A DNA stretch of 64,000 bases from Malaya genurostris. Its lineage: Eukaryota > Arthropoda > Insecta > Diptera > Culicidae. The stretch spans positions 185,904,866 through 185,968,865 of the forward strand of contig NC_080572.1 of assembly GCF_030247185.1 (NCBI RefSeq). Reading direction: 5' to 3'. The notes beneath the pieces were generated by a model that saw nothing but the letters and a program-made list of their open reading frames with translations, did no database searches and was not told the origin of the DNA. A program made the position numbers and the translations under genes. This document shows, one piece after another, positions 25,451-36,522 of the stretch (within the stretch, counting starts at the first letter, position 1; every line of letters begins with the position of its first letter).

Positions 25451-25797
25451 AGTTTATAGACGTCATATGGATTTGACAATGATAGCGCCATCTGTGTGTC
25501 AGTCACACGACTTATTGAGTGATGTGTGAAATCTGTAAAGAGTGATTCGATAGTTATAAATTTTCCATATGCTACATTCTTAACGATTCTCAAACTAATC
25601 GATTACCAAAAATATCAATATTAAACATTCAATCATCGGTGAAGTAGGTCTACTTTTTCTCCTTCTACATTCACTCACTGGCTAAAGACTGTACACGAAA
25701 AAATGTATTAGTTTTTATACAATGGGTAAAAATTGTTGAAATTTGTGGAAAAAATAGTTCAGAATGTAATATATACATATGCAAAATTTCTTTACAA
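25451..25797. other. Mariner 5' flank and unassigned sequence
   Basis: The first 100 bases (GATAGCGCCATCTGTGTG) loosely match the leader of the mariner at 63.5 kb (GAGGGCGCCACTAG). The rest shows no gene or repeat. Confidence 0.35.
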
Positions 25798-26098
25798 TTG
25801 ATTGACTGCCAAGCAAGAAATGATTCTATCATACAGTTTGCGTTTGTGAAAATTCCAAGTCAGTCCCAAAGATACATCGTTGAACAGTTGAGATTCGACA
25901 GTTCGACCGTTCTCCAAGTGTTAAAATCGTTCAAGGAGACCCAGATCAGCCATCATTATTGCGGCCACCAGACAAATGCCGGACCTGGAGTTTTTCGTCT
26001 GCAAGTCCCATCTGGCTGTTCCGGAGAAGTTTCGGAAGAAGAAGGTCGAAAAATTTGTCAAAAAGTACGGGTGTGTAATGTCAGAGACATAACTGGAT

Positions 26099-27131
26099 GT
26101 CGTGAATACGAATAAAACTCACACACTTTCTTTATACTTCCGAATTCGAATTGGTAGTTGATCGATTGTGTGAATTGTGCAACTTTCCCCTTTTTCACTA
26201 CTAGAATTTCAAACGATGCGCCTAGACTAAATTACAGATTAGTTACATTAAACATTCTGAAACGCAATTAAATATAATGAAATAACTAGATAGTTCTTTA
26301 TACAAAAAATGGGCCGTATATAGTACAGTAAAGTAAAATTTCGCATAATTCTTTGAGAGTATTATTATGGTTCTAAAAAGAACCGAATAGAATTCTAGAA
26401 TAAGGAACTGGACCTGAGTTCAAGAGCTAAATTTAGAACCAAGAACATAAGTTCTGCTTTCATTGACGACTGCTCCACCTGACGACTGAAGTCCAAATGA
26501 GAGCACGACCTGAGCGTTTGAGGTTTGGCACCACGCTAAAGGTCTGCTCTCATTATTGACGACCGCTGCTCCCGACGATTGAAGTCCAAATGAAAGCACG
26601 ACCTAAGCATTTGAGGCTTTATACAACGCAAAAAGTCTGCTTTCATTGCCGACTGCTCCACCTGACGACTGAAGTCCAAATGAGAGTTGCGACCTGAGCG
26701 TTTGAGGTTTTTAACCACGCAGAAGGTTCACTCTCCGAAGCTGCTGGTCCCACGACGTCTGCTTGCATCCAACGCACAAGAAGAAATGATCGAATTTCGA
26801 CCACGGTTCCCCTTTTATACGCAGTCAGTTGAAGATATGTGCCTGACTACCTCAAAATCGTCGTCCTTGCGCGAAAAAGCCAAGCAAAAGTAAAGAGTTT
26901 TCCGCGTTGTTTCCAAAATTTGAAAAAACTCAATATTTGAGCTGTTTGTGGTTATCTCACACTGTTCAAAATATTATCCTAAATTCCTGATCATATTTTT
27001 GATGAAATGGTGAAAGAATTATGTTGCTGCCTTTAATACAAGTCGAGATATTCACGATTAAGTTCTGCCCATTCTTCCATATGGCTAATTTTGAAAAGGC
27101 ACCCCATAGTAAAGTAAGTCGTATTCACGAC
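26099..27131. mobile_element. MITE-like insertion with GTCGTGAATACGA ends
   Basis: GTCGTGAATACGA at 26099-26111 and its exact reverse complement at 27119-27131 bound 1,033 bp that splits the Tc1 fossil. The right end continues inward (on the minus strand) as CTTACTTTACTATGGGGTGC, a phrase I associate with a repeat common in mosquitoes. No clear target duplication was found. The interior contains the 90-bp minisatellite. Confidence 0.65.
26453..26735 (+). repeat. 90-93-bp minisatellite, three units
   Basis: Units begin TCTGCTYTCATT at about 26453, 26543 and 26636 and contain GACGACTG, GAAGTCCAAATGARAG and CGACCTRAGCRTTTGAGG. They are 85-90 percent alike. Frames over the array are artefacts. 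Confidence 0.8.
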
Positions 27132-27375
27132 AAAATCACTTGATGTGGCAGGCGATCTGTGGGTGCGGTAAATTTAGCAAACTATATATAATAACCGGTA
27201 CCATTAACGACCAAATATATAAAGAAGAATGTCTCCCGAGGTGCCTGTTGCCTTTCTTTTAGTCCCACAAAGATTACCATCTGTTTCGGCCGGATCCGGC
27301 ATCGTGCCATTACGCGAAACCGGTGATGGAACGATGCGAATCCAACGTTGTTTTTGTATCAACAAAATCCATTTA

Positions 27376-28885
27376 TTCAAGAACCATTTGAATAAATATT
27401 GAATAAACCAACTTTACAAAAAAATAGCTAACGTAGCTCCATTGTTTAGAGATGTTTAGAGATCATAGTTCTGCCTCAGGAGATTAAATTTTTATCAAAT
27501 ACTCTTTATCATTTTATTTGCCATTGTGGGTCAACTAACTTCTAGAATAGTTTGTCTGATTTATGCTTCAATAGAACATAGATAAATTTGTTCTAAAGAT
27601 ATTGAAAATTTATTTTCTGCTTTAATACCACAGCTTTACAAACCATTTCATTTTCCAGGGCAGTCTATTCCATCATGAAGTAGCAACCTCGCATGCAGTT
27701 TGCTGCAGGTCTTGACGAATCACAAGCTTCGCTGCAATAAACATGAAACAAAGTTCGGCATAATTTACCACAAGTAGGCTTGTGGTGAAATAAAAAGTAA
27801 TTCAAAACTACTTTTCCTTCCGAACCGTGCTGCAACAAAAAAAATTCTACATACACCGTTATTTTCAGTTTCTGAAGCCACCTTGACTTCTACGTTTACA
27901 GCTAAGTGGTTGGAAACGTGTGAATAAATTTATTTTGATGATTATGCAGTCGCTTTCGAATTCGCCCCCGCATTGAGCAAATCTGGGTGGCCCCATTTCC
28001 GGTTTGTTTCAATGAGGGCACCGTGTCACTCCACGGAACCTCGGATGCACCGTACAAATGTCACATGTGATTCAGTATCACGGTCATATGTCTTGCGGAC
28101 AGGAAGTAAACCGTATGTCGGAGCAAAGTGGAGGAAGGAAAGGTCAAAGAGGTTTTTTGCTTTCTTCGTTGCCAGTGGAGGTGCTTGAGAGAATATGCAT
28201 TTTGCATAAGTTGTGGTTATGGAAGTACTATAAAAGTGGGATGATAAATTGAACTGACAAAATTGCAGTGCCACGACATGGTCAAATGATTTGTACATAA
28301 GTGATAAACATCTATAGTTTCGGTAGAATACTACATTGGATTGGATAGGAGAGATCGTTTAGAATAAAGAAACTAGAATATCATTACGATGATATCAATA
28401 TCTATTGATTATTATTCAAGTTGTTATTGTTTTTTTTTCAACATAACGCTATCCTCCTTAGAAATATAAAGTCTGAAAATTACACGATTTACATAAACAT
28501 TTAAATTTAGCTCCACACAAACATTTAACCACTTCCTGCAATATCATTGGTATTTTTGTAACTCATTTCCATATTTATCGAGGTCCCATGCGTCCAAAAT
28601 ATCTCATATATTGTATGAGAAGATGTCGTATGAAGCAGACGCAGTCTCACCGCATATAGTAAAAATATATCTCATTTCACCTACTCACAAGAATTGATTC
28701 GTTGCTGTACTGCGGTTTGCCTTCTTTATGCGAATAGATAGAGCAAGGACTAAACTGGTTAAATGAAAGTGTCATATTAGCTGATATTACATTGAAGTAG
28801 CTACAAAGCAATTTTGCTTCACGTAGTTTAAATTGTAAGTGCCCAAAATGGTCCATGTCGCTCGTATAATTATTTTATATACGAC
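27376..28885. other. No gene seen
   Basis: About 1.5 kb. Short frames at 27665-27856 and 28026-28298 (minus) overlap others on the opposite strand and show no family signature. No matching repeat elsewhere in the window was noticed. Confidence 0.45.
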
Positions 28886-29016
28886 TTACCGCATCCATGA
28901 CAGACATCCGTCTGTCAACAGAGAAACAAAAAAGCTATATTTACAAACAGTACTGCTGAACTGTCAAAATGTGTTCATCCGATTGACGTTCGCAGTGACA
29001 GTAAAAAACCCAATTA

Positions 29017-29370
29017 GGTTTTGCACGAACATGACATAACCTCACAAAAATGAACAGAATGAACTTTTTTTGACAGTCGACGTGTACTTGTTTACAGTTT
29101 AAAAGTTCATCAGAAGTTCATCGTTCGAATATAAAAATTGCAAGTCACCTCACACTCAACAGTATCATACATATATCGCTCCTTGATGCTGGAAACACAT
29201 ACATGGCAATCTTTTTAGTTATTTTCACTGTGGAATACGTTTTTAACAGTCACTTTTTCGTCATTTTTCAATTTTTAACTTGCAGTCGCAAAACAAAACA
29301 AGTACACGACAACTGTCAAAGATGAACTTGATTCATCGGCAATTCATTTGTGTCGTCATCGTGCAAAACC
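29017..29370. mobile_element. Family X MITE, copy 1
   Basis: It runs from GGTTTTGCACGAACATGAC to a CATCGTGCAAAACC end, flanked by TA on both sides. The inner arms share GTGTACTTGTTT. Its right junction abuts copy 2 with only AT between the two TA sites. Confidence 0.75.
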
Positions 29371-29376
29371 TAATTA

Positions 29377-29727
29377 GGTTTTGCACGAACATGACATAAC
29401 CTCACAAAAATGAACAGAATGAACTTTTTTTGACAGTCGACGTGTACTTGTTTACAGTTTAAAAGTTCATCAGAAGTTCATCGTTCGAATGTAAAAATTG
29501 CAAGTCGCCTCACACTCAACAGATTCATACATAAATCGCTCCTTGATGCTGGAAACACATACAGCGTAATCTTTTTAGTTATTTTCATTGTGTGAGGCGA
29601 CATGCAATTTTTACATTCGAACGATGAACCTCTGATGAACTTTTAAACTGTACACAAGTACACGTCGACTGTCAAAAAAAGTTCATTCTGTCCATTTTGT
29701 GAGGTTATGGCATGTTCGTGCAAAACC
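29377..29727. mobile_element. Family X MITE, copy 2 (long foldback)
   Basis: A 351-bp element with inverted arms of about 145 bp that are over 90 percent alike: both arms read GGTTTTGCACGAACATG, then ACAGTCGACGTGTACTTG, then TCATCGTTCGAATGTAAAAA, ending near CGCCTCACAC. It is TA-flanked. It would form one long hairpin in single-stranded form or RNA. Confidence 0.8.
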
Positions 29728-29844
29728 TAATAACCCCACAAAAAATGAACAATATGAACTAGTTTTTACAGCTATCAGTGGTTTGTTTATGTGTTCATTC
29801 TAATTTGAATATGTGTTAATGGATATGTTAACAAATCACTAAGG

Positions 29845-30462
29845 ACATACTCAGTAGTGTTCTAGTTCTAGATGCATAATTTATGTCAGTTATAAAGTTA
29901 AAATCTGAATTTTATAACAAGAAAAACTGGCAGCCCCAGCAATGTTTTACTCGTGTTTCAAATAAACCAAAAAATAGAACAGCATCGTAGACCAGTTTTA
30001 ATTTTGACAGAAGAGCTGGTCGAATAAATAAAACTAGAACGGCTTGCTGGGGATACGTTTGTTCCAGTTTCTGCTCTATTAGGTTTTTTACCGTCACTGC
30101 TAACCTCAATCGGATGAACACATTTTGACAGTTCAGCAGTACTGTTTGTAAACAGAAATTTCTTTTGTTTGTTTATTGACAAATTGGATTAGACCATTTA
30201 CGGTTCGTATCGCCTAAATAAAGTTTTAAAACAGTTGTTCACGATTGAATACGGTTCGTTTTTGATATTTATTAAATAAAAGTGACTAGTTGCAAAGTGA
30301 AAAGATGATTGTTTTAGATGTGCTCTTCGATTTTTGTTTAAGCTTGTTTGTAAACAGTACCGCTGAACTGTCAAGGATGAATACTTGTTCATTTGTGTCG
30401 TCACGATAAAAAACCTAATTATAGATCTTCCATATAGAACTTCTAGCTGCTGAATTTGCTCT
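29845..30462. mobile_element. GTTCTAGTTCTAGATG-family MITE, split by a family Y element
   Basis: Left part 29850-30079 and right part 30418-30462 are colinear with 7420-7605 (GTTCTAGTTCTAGATG through CAGCCCCAG to CATATAGAACTTCTAGCT). The family Y element at 30082-30415 sits between them, flanked by TA, so Y is the younger insertion. Confidence 0.65.
30082..30415. mobile_element. Family Y MITE, copy 1
   Basis: 334 bp from GGTTTTTTACCGTCACTGC to GTCACGATAAAAAACC, with TA on each side. Inner arms share TGACAGTTCAGC(A/G)GTACTGTTTG in opposite orientation. It is nested in the preceding MITE. Confidence 0.75.
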
Positions 30463-30492
30463 AACAGCTGTCAAGTTCATCTTGATTAATTA

Positions 30493-30834
30493 GGTTTTTT
30501 ACCGTCACTGCTAACCTCAATCGGATGAACACATTTTGACAGTTCAGCAGTACTGTTTGTGAACAGAGATTTTTTTGTTTGTCTGTTGACAAATTGGATG
30601 AGAGCATTTACGGTCTATATCCCCCAATGGAGTATTAAAACATTTGCTCTCGATTTGATACGGTTTGTTTTTGAGATTTATTCAATAAAAGTGACTAGTT
30701 ACAAAGTGTAAAGATGATTGTTTGAAATGTGTTCTTCGATTTTTGTTTAAGCTTGTTTGTAAACAATACCGCTGAACTGTCAAGGATGAATTTTTGTTCA
30801 TTCGTGATGTCACGATAAAAAATTTAATCGGCAG
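30493..30834. mobile_element. Family Y MITE, copy 2
   Basis: Colinear with copy 1 over its full length (CTCAATCGGATGAACACATT, AAAGTGACTAGTTRCAAAGTG). TA flanks are present; the right terminal CC has decayed to TT. Confidence 0.7.
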
Positions 30835-31281
30835 TTCAGTCGTGTCGTCATCGTGCAAAACCTAATCAGGTTTTGCACGAACATGACATTACCTACAAAA
30901 TATGAACGAAATGAATCAACTTTGACAGCTATCAGTGGTTTGTTTATGTGTTCTTTGCGTTCATTCGAATTTCAATACGTGTTCATATATATGTAAATAA
31001 ACCACTGAAAGCTGTCAAGAGATGAACTTGATTCATCGGCAGTTTATCGGCAGTTCATTCGAGTTGTCATCGTGCAAAGCCTAATTCGAATGAACGCAAA
31101 GAACACATAAACAAACCACTAGCTGTCAAAGTTGATTCATTTCGTTCATTTTTTTTGAGGTTATGTCATGTTCGTGCAAAACCTGATTGTAAATGTAAAG
31201 GAACCTGCAGCACATGTCAAACATGAATTTTATTCATCACGAGTACATCGGTGATGTCATCTTGCGAAACCTAATAAAGAA

Positions 31282-32480
31282 ACAAGTTAGAAATTTAAAA
31301 ATCATCAATTTTTTTGAATATGATAGAAAACATATCGTTAAAGAACTACTTCTAAAACTAATATCGGTGTCTGATCTGGGTAAATGTTTGTAAGCTGCAA
31401 AATCGTGTGAATTTACGTCTTCTGAGACCTGAACAAGAACAATTCCATGCGGAATTGGCTGGCTGTTGGCATGATATCCTTCGATTTTCATGAAATTTTG
31501 CATATGTGATCGGTATGGTAAATAAAGTATTTTTCACTGGACTAGAGATTTTTTTCACTCAAGACTAACTTTTGAAAAGGGCGTGTGTGTTTCATGCAAC
31601 ATTATTTTTAAACACTTATAACTTGAAATCTGTAGTTTCTACGGAATTTTGTCAAAGAAAAAGTTGTAGGCAATCATCTGAACATAAAAAAAATACACTG
31701 AAAAACAATCTTCAGATTTTTTGAAAAATCAAAAATAAAATTAATTTTCCAAAATTCTTAGTTATTCCACCGTAGGATTTTTTTCATTTCGTACCACAAA
31801 AAATGTCAATTTACAAGGAAACTACTGAATGTTTAAGACAGCTGGAGAGGTAATTGATATAAAAGCTTCCCAAAGAAAAAACCTTTCATTTGAATCTGAG
31901 TTCGTAAAAATCGGTTCATGCGCTTCTAAGAAATCGGAGTGATTTCTGGTTTGGATTACATGATCACTTTTTTATACTTCCGGAATCTAAAACGATGATC
32001 CCTTGGTTAAAAAGTCGGTTTTTACAGTGATAAAATTTCTATATGAGAAAGGCAATCATTACCTGCTCCAGATCCACGTATCAAAAATTAGGTCTTCTTG
32101 TTTTCCTCTGGTGTAAAAGTTTACCTGTGGCCAGTGCGGTAAAATTTCAGTTTTAAAAGAATAATATCAGATGAAAATGAAATTTATGGCCACTGACCGT
32201 CAGCATAGCGATACAAATACATATGACTTTTCCTGCCATTTTCAAAGTGAAGTTCCCAGAATCCATCGTCAGATGAATAATCGTACCTAGTCATTTGAAG
32301 TTTTGCTTGCTCCGTTTTAAGTGCCAAGTAGTCCAGCTGCTTCATTATCTTCGCTGTTAGTAGTGAGCAATTTCGAATGAATAGAATTACTAATGGAGTA
32401 AAGTATTAAAAATGAAAACTGAAGGAGGAAACTATTAATTTATGTGTATTCTGTAATTGATATTTCAGCTATATGGTTTG
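31282..32480. other. No gene seen; ends of common noncoding repeats
   Basis: Around 31860-32060 it carries the words CTTTCATTTGAATCTGAG, TACTTCCGGAATC and TTTCTATATGAGAAAGGC that recur in many dispersed noncoding repeats of the window (compare 46250 and 63430). The rest is unassigned. Confidence 0.45.
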
Positions 32481-32481
32481 T

Positions 32482-32522
32482 CTTTCATCTATTTTTTTTT
32501 TTTTCATAAATACGTTTATTTC
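32482..32522 (-). terminator. I-element poly(A) signal, A tail and 3' target duplication
   Basis: On the minus strand ATGAAATAAACG contains AATAAA about 20 bases before the run of 12-13 A (T on the plus strand, 32492-32504), followed by the direct repeat copy. The signal would direct 3' end formation of the element's mRNA. Confidence 0.75.
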
Positions 32523-32817
32523 ATAGGCAATATACATAAGTTTTTCTTCGCCGTGGCATCTACAATACATAGTACTTTAAACCTAATACATTTCGAATAT
32601 CCTATTAGTATGTTGGTATTCATTAGTTAATCTAAACACTGTTTTTATCAAGCGAGTTGCTATTATAAATTACATTAAATGAAATACATTTATTTTGTAC
32701 ATGATCTTATAACTATTTCAGGTTTGTTTGTATCAGTTCATCACTTTTATTTAATATAAGATAGCTGGCTATTGGTTGAGCTCATGGAAGAGAAAACAAT
32801 CTAACATAAAATAAAAT

Positions 32818-35800
32818 TTAAATTGGAACTCCAATGGACTTAATGAAATAATAAAGAAGTTTCATGTAAGGAACGTCACGACAAGCAAGAATGTCGCGAA
32901 CTGGGACATTGGATAGTCTACCTTGGGTACGCAAGGAATTTATTAGTTGAGATCTGACATCACGATACTCCACGCATGTCCAAACAACATGGTCAATATC
33001 GCGGTAACCTTCGCCACAAGCACAATGATTAGTCTCGGAAAGTCCAATTCGAAGGAGATGTGCATCTAACGTGTAGTGATTGGACATGAGTCTGGACATC
33101 ACACGAATGAAATCTCTACTCACATCCAGTCCCCTGAACCATGCCTTTGTCGATATTTTAGGAATAATTGAGTGCATCCACCGACCCAGATCATCTTTAT
33201 CCCAAGAAGCTTGCCAGCTGGCAAGTGTTCTTTGGCGAGACGCGCTATAGAATTCATTGAAAGCAATTGGTCTCTCATAAATTTCACCCTCAATAGCACC
33301 ACGTTTGGCTAAAATATCGGCTCTTTCATTGCCTGGAATGGAGCAATGAGCCGGAACCCAAACTATTGTGATTTGATAATTATTATTCAATATGACGTTC
33401 AGGCACTGTTTTATTTTGCCCAAGAAAAAAGGTTCATTTTTGCCAGCAGCCTTTGAGCGAATGGCTTCAATTGCACTCAGACTATCTGTGAAAAGAAAAT
33501 AATGGTTTGGAGATAATGTGACGATTATACTCAAACTATAATGAACTGCTGCTAACTCTGCTATATAAACAGATGCAGGTTCTTGAAGCCTAAAGGAGAC
33601 CGAAACATTATTGTTGAACATACCAAACCCTGTCGCTTCTTCAATTCGCGATCCGTCCGTGTAAAACATTTTCTCAGAGTCGATATGCCTGAACTTACTT
33701 GTAAATATTTTTGGGATTTCCAACGAGCGTAGGTGCTCCGGAATTCCACGCACTTCGCGCTGCATGGATGTGTCGAAAAATAAAGTTGAGTCAGGGACAT
33801 TTAGGAGGCTGACACGGATAGGAATATATCTTGAAGGGTTGATTTCCTGTGACATATGGTTAAAATATACAGTCATGAATCTTGTTTGAGATTGAAGCTC
33901 AACTAGCCTTGCGAAGTTATTAATAACTAGGGGATTCAGTACCTCGCATCTTATTAGCAGTCGCGACGAAAGCTCCCAAAAACGATCCTTCAATGGAAGA
34001 ACTCCCGCCAGAACTTCAAGACTCATTGTATGTGTCGAATGCATGCAGCCTAAAGCAATTCGCAAACAACGATATTGAATTCGCTCTAATTTGATAATAT
34101 GAGAGTTTGCAGCGGAACGAAAGCAAACGCATCCATATTCCATCACTGAAAGTATCGTTGTCTGATACAATTTTATTAGATCTTCCGGATGAGCACCCCA
34201 CCAAGATCCGGTTATTGTTCGAAGAAAATTTACTCTTTGTTGGCATTTTGTTATCAGAAACCTAATGTGTCCTCCCCACGTGCATTTGGAATCAAACCAC
34301 ACCCCGAGGTATTTGAAAGTCAAAACCTGTTGGATCATTCTTCCCATCATATGGAGCTGAAGCTGCGCGGGATCATGCTTTCTTGAAAAGACGACTAACT
34401 CTGTTTTCTCCGCAGAGAATTCGATACCAAGATGAACAGCCCAATCGGACAAGTTATCTAAGGTATCTTGCAATGGTTTATGCAGATCAATAGCTTTGGG
34501 TCCAGTAACTGAAACTACGCCATCATCTGCCAATTGTCTTAGTGTACATGGGGATACTAGACAGCTGTCAATGTCATTTACGTAAAAATTATAGAGGAGC
34601 GGACTGAGGCAAGAGCCTTGCGGTAGACCCATGTAGCTAATTCTGAATGTTACCAAATCGCCATGTGAAAAATGCATGCGTTTCTCTGACAAAAGGTTGT
34701 GCAAATAATTATTTATAACCGCTGGGAGTCCATGTTGGTGAAGCTTGTCTGAAAGAACATCAATGGAAACTGAATCAAATGCTCCTTTAATGTCTAAAAA
34801 TACAGATGCCATTTGTTGCTTTTGAGCGAAGGCAATTTGGATGTCAGACGAAAGTAATGCAAGGCAATCATTCGTCCCTTTATTTCTACGGAAGCCAAAC
34901 TGAGTATCTGACAACAAACCGTTCGTCTCGACCCAAGTGTCGAGACGTCGTAGAATAATTTTTTCGAACAATTTTCTGATGCAGGACAACATCGCGATGG
35001 GTCTATATGAGTTGTGATTGGAAGCTGGTTTCCCCGGCTTTTGAATGGCGATAACTTTCACTTGCCTCCAGTCAGGTGGAACAATATTTTGCTCAAGAAG
35101 CTTGTTGAACAATTCCAACAAACGTCTTTTTGCGAGGTCGGGCAGATTCTTCACCAAGTTGAATTTAATTCTGTCCAACCCAGGAGCGTTATTGTTACAA
35201 GACATGAGTGCTATGGAAAATTCCATCATAGAAAAGGGGCTATCAATGGAACCATTATTTGAAAAAGATTCCCTAATAATGCTATGCGTAGGAACAGAAT
35301 CTGGACAAACTTTCCTCGCAAAATCAAATATCCATCGGTTCGAGTATTCCTCACTCTCATTTCCTAAATTACGATTCCTCATTCGTCTGGCCGTATTCCA
35401 AAGAGTGCTCATTGAGGTTTCTCTTGACAAACCTTCGACAAAATGTCTCCAATAGCTACATTTCTTGGCCCGAAGTATGCTCTTGTACTTGGTTTCTAAA
35501 GTCAAGAATTTTTCAAAATTCTGAGGAGTTCCTCCTCCTCGTTTTAAAAACGTCTTGAAGGCATTTTGTTTCGCGTGCTTAGCATCTGAGCACTCTTTGT
35601 CCCACCAAGGGTTTGGAGGCCTTCTGTTAGACGATGGACCAAGAAATCGTTTGGTTTGGGCTTGTTCTGCGGCCTCCAGAATCGAACAAACGAGGAAGTC
35701 ATATTCTTCAAGTGGGGGGAGCTCTTCCATTGAAGTTAAGGCACTTGAAATATTACTTTGGTATTTAATCCAGTCAATATTTTTTGTCAAATCATATGGA

Positions 35801-36522
35801 ATATTAACTGAATTAGCAATGCCTTTGTTACTGCTAATTGAGATGATGATTGGTAAATGATCGCTACCGTGTAAATCAGGAAATACTTTCCAGGTGCAAT
35901 CTAGTCGAATTGAAGTCGAGCAAAGAGATAAATCTAATGCACTTGGACGTGCAGGAGGTCTTGGGATCCGTGTCATGCTACCCATATTTAGTACCGTCAT
36001 GCTAAAATTGTCGCAAATATTATATATTAAGGATGATCTGCTATCATTGTAAATGGAACCCCACATCATTCCGTGCGAATTGAAATCTCCTAAAATCAAA
36101 CGTGGAGCAGGAAGGGCTTCGACAATTTCATTAAGCTGTCGTTGTCCAACTTGAGCTCTTGGAGGAATATATACTGAAGCAATGCAAATGTCCTTTCCTT
36201 TAATGTTTATTTGACAAGCAACAACTTCTATACTAGAAGTCGAAGGAATATTTAATCTATAAAAGGAATAACATTTCTTAATTCCTAAAAGCACTCCACC
36301 ATACGGAGAGTCTCTATCGAGACGTATAATGTTAAAGTCATTAAAACTTAAGGCTATGTTTGATGTAAGCCATGTTTCGCACAAAGTAAATACATCACAT
36401 TTTTGACTATGCAACAAAACTTTAAATGAATCAAGTTTTGGCATGATGCTTCGACAATTCCACTGCAGGACAGTGATTGAATCATTTGCGGCGGATGATA
36501 AATTATCCATCAAATGATACAA
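32818..36522 (-). CDS. I-clade LINE ORF2: endonuclease, reverse transcriptase, RNase H
   Basis: 1,234 residues, one frame, no stops. Residues 1-230 are an apurinic-type endonuclease: WNCRSI (21), CETW (48), LGDFNSHG (144) and GSDHLP (219). The reverse transcriptase covers about 480-760: SYRPIAML, motif A FLDIKGAFD (D577), GLPQGSCLSPLLY and the active-site box LADD (664-667), where Leu stands in place of the usual Tyr/Phe. Residues 950-1075 are RNase H with D956, E989, D1013 and D1069. A Cys/His segment CACGEGYRDIDHVVWTC closes the protein. RNase H after RT in an APE-type LINE defines the I group. It nicks DNA and copies its own mRNA at the nick. Its ATG overlaps the end of ORF1 by 20 bases, suggesting coupled translation from one mRNA. 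Confidence 0.95.
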   Translation of the reverse strand: MYHLMDNLSSAANDSITVLQWNCRSIMPKLDSFKVLLHSQKCDVFTLCETWLTSNIALSFNDFNIIRLDRDSPYGGVLLGIKKCYSFYRLNIPSTSSIEVVACQINIKGKDICIASVYIPPRAQVGQRQLNEIVEALPAPRLILGDFNSHGMMWGSIYNDSRSSLIYNICDNFSMTVLNMGSMTRIPRPPARPSALDLSLCSTSIRLDCTWKVFPDLHGSDHLPIIISISSNKGIANSVNIPYDLTKNIDWIKYQSNISSALTSMEELPPLEEYDFLVCSILEAAEQAQTKRFLGPSSNRRPPNPWWDKECSDAKHAKQNAFKTFLKRGGGTPQNFEKFLTLETKYKSILRAKKCSYWRHFVEGLSRETSMSTLWNTARRMRNRNLGNESEEYSNRWIFDFARKVCPDSVPTHSIIRESFSNNGSIDSPFSMMEFSIALMSCNNNAPGLDRIKFNLVKNLPDLAKRRLLELFNKLLEQNIVPPDWRQVKVIAIQKPGKPASNHNSYRPIAMLSCIRKLFEKIILRRLDTWVETNGLLSDTQFGFRRNKGTNDCLALLSSDIQIAFAQKQQMASVFLDIKGAFDSVSIDVLSDKLHQHGLPAVINNYLHNLLSEKRMHFSHGDLVTFRISYMGLPQGSCLSPLLYNFYVNDIDSCLVSPCTLRQLADDGVVSVTGPKAIDLHKPLQDTLDNLSDWAVHLGIEFSAEKTELVVFSRKHDPAQLQLHMMGRMIQQVLTFKYLGVWFDSKCTWGGHIRFLITKCQQRVNFLRTITGSWWGAHPEDLIKLYQTTILSVMEYGCVCFRSAANSHIIKLERIQYRCLRIALGCMHSTHTMSLEVLAGVLPLKDRFWELSSRLLIRCEVLNPLVINNFARLVELQSQTRFMTVYFNHMSQEINPSRYIPIRVSLLNVPDSTLFFDTSMQREVRGIPEHLRSLEIPKIFTSKFRHIDSEKMFYTDGSRIEEATGFGMFNNNVSVSFRLQEPASVYIAELAAVHYSLSIIVTLSPNHYFLFTDSLSAIEAIRSKAAGKNEPFFLGKIKQCLNVILNNNYQITIVWVPAHCSIPGNERADILAKRGAIEGEIYERPIAFNEFYSASRQRTLASWQASWDKDDLGRWMHSIIPKISTKAWFRGLDVSRDFIRVMSRLMSNHYTLDAHLLRIGLSETNHCACGEGYRDIDHVVWTCVEYRDVRSQLINSLRTQGRLSNVPVRDILACRDVPYMKLLYYFIKSIGVPI

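Larger units (their letters stand above)
25860..27375 (+). pseudogene. Tc1-family transposase pseudogene, split by an insertion
   Basis: The left part has the helix-turn-helix piece RYIVEQLRFDSSTVLQVLK followed by FKET, then, in another frame, HLAVPEKFRKKKVEKFVKKY. After an inserted 1-kb element the right part continues MWQAICGCGK, YKEECLP, RPDPASCHYAKPVME (the ASCHY motif with its catalytic Asp) and NVVFVSTKS. The first catalytic Asp segment and the region with the final Glu are missing. Several frameshifts and a TAG occur. Clearly dead. Confidence 0.75.
28890..31280. repeat. Cluster of nested TA-flanked MITEs (two related families)
   Basis: At least six elements or fragments with GGTTTTGCACG ends (family X) or GGTTTTTTACCG ends (family Y), in both orientations. 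Neighbours meet at CCTAATTAGG junctions, which is a right end CC, TA, two bases, TA and a left end GG. Shared inner words are TTTGACAG, GTTCATC, and CAGTGGTTTGTTTATGTGTTC. Fragments not given their own entry: 28915-29012 (Y, inverted, partial), 30869-31081 (X) and 31090-31181 (X, inverted). Noncoding throughout. Confidence 0.75.
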
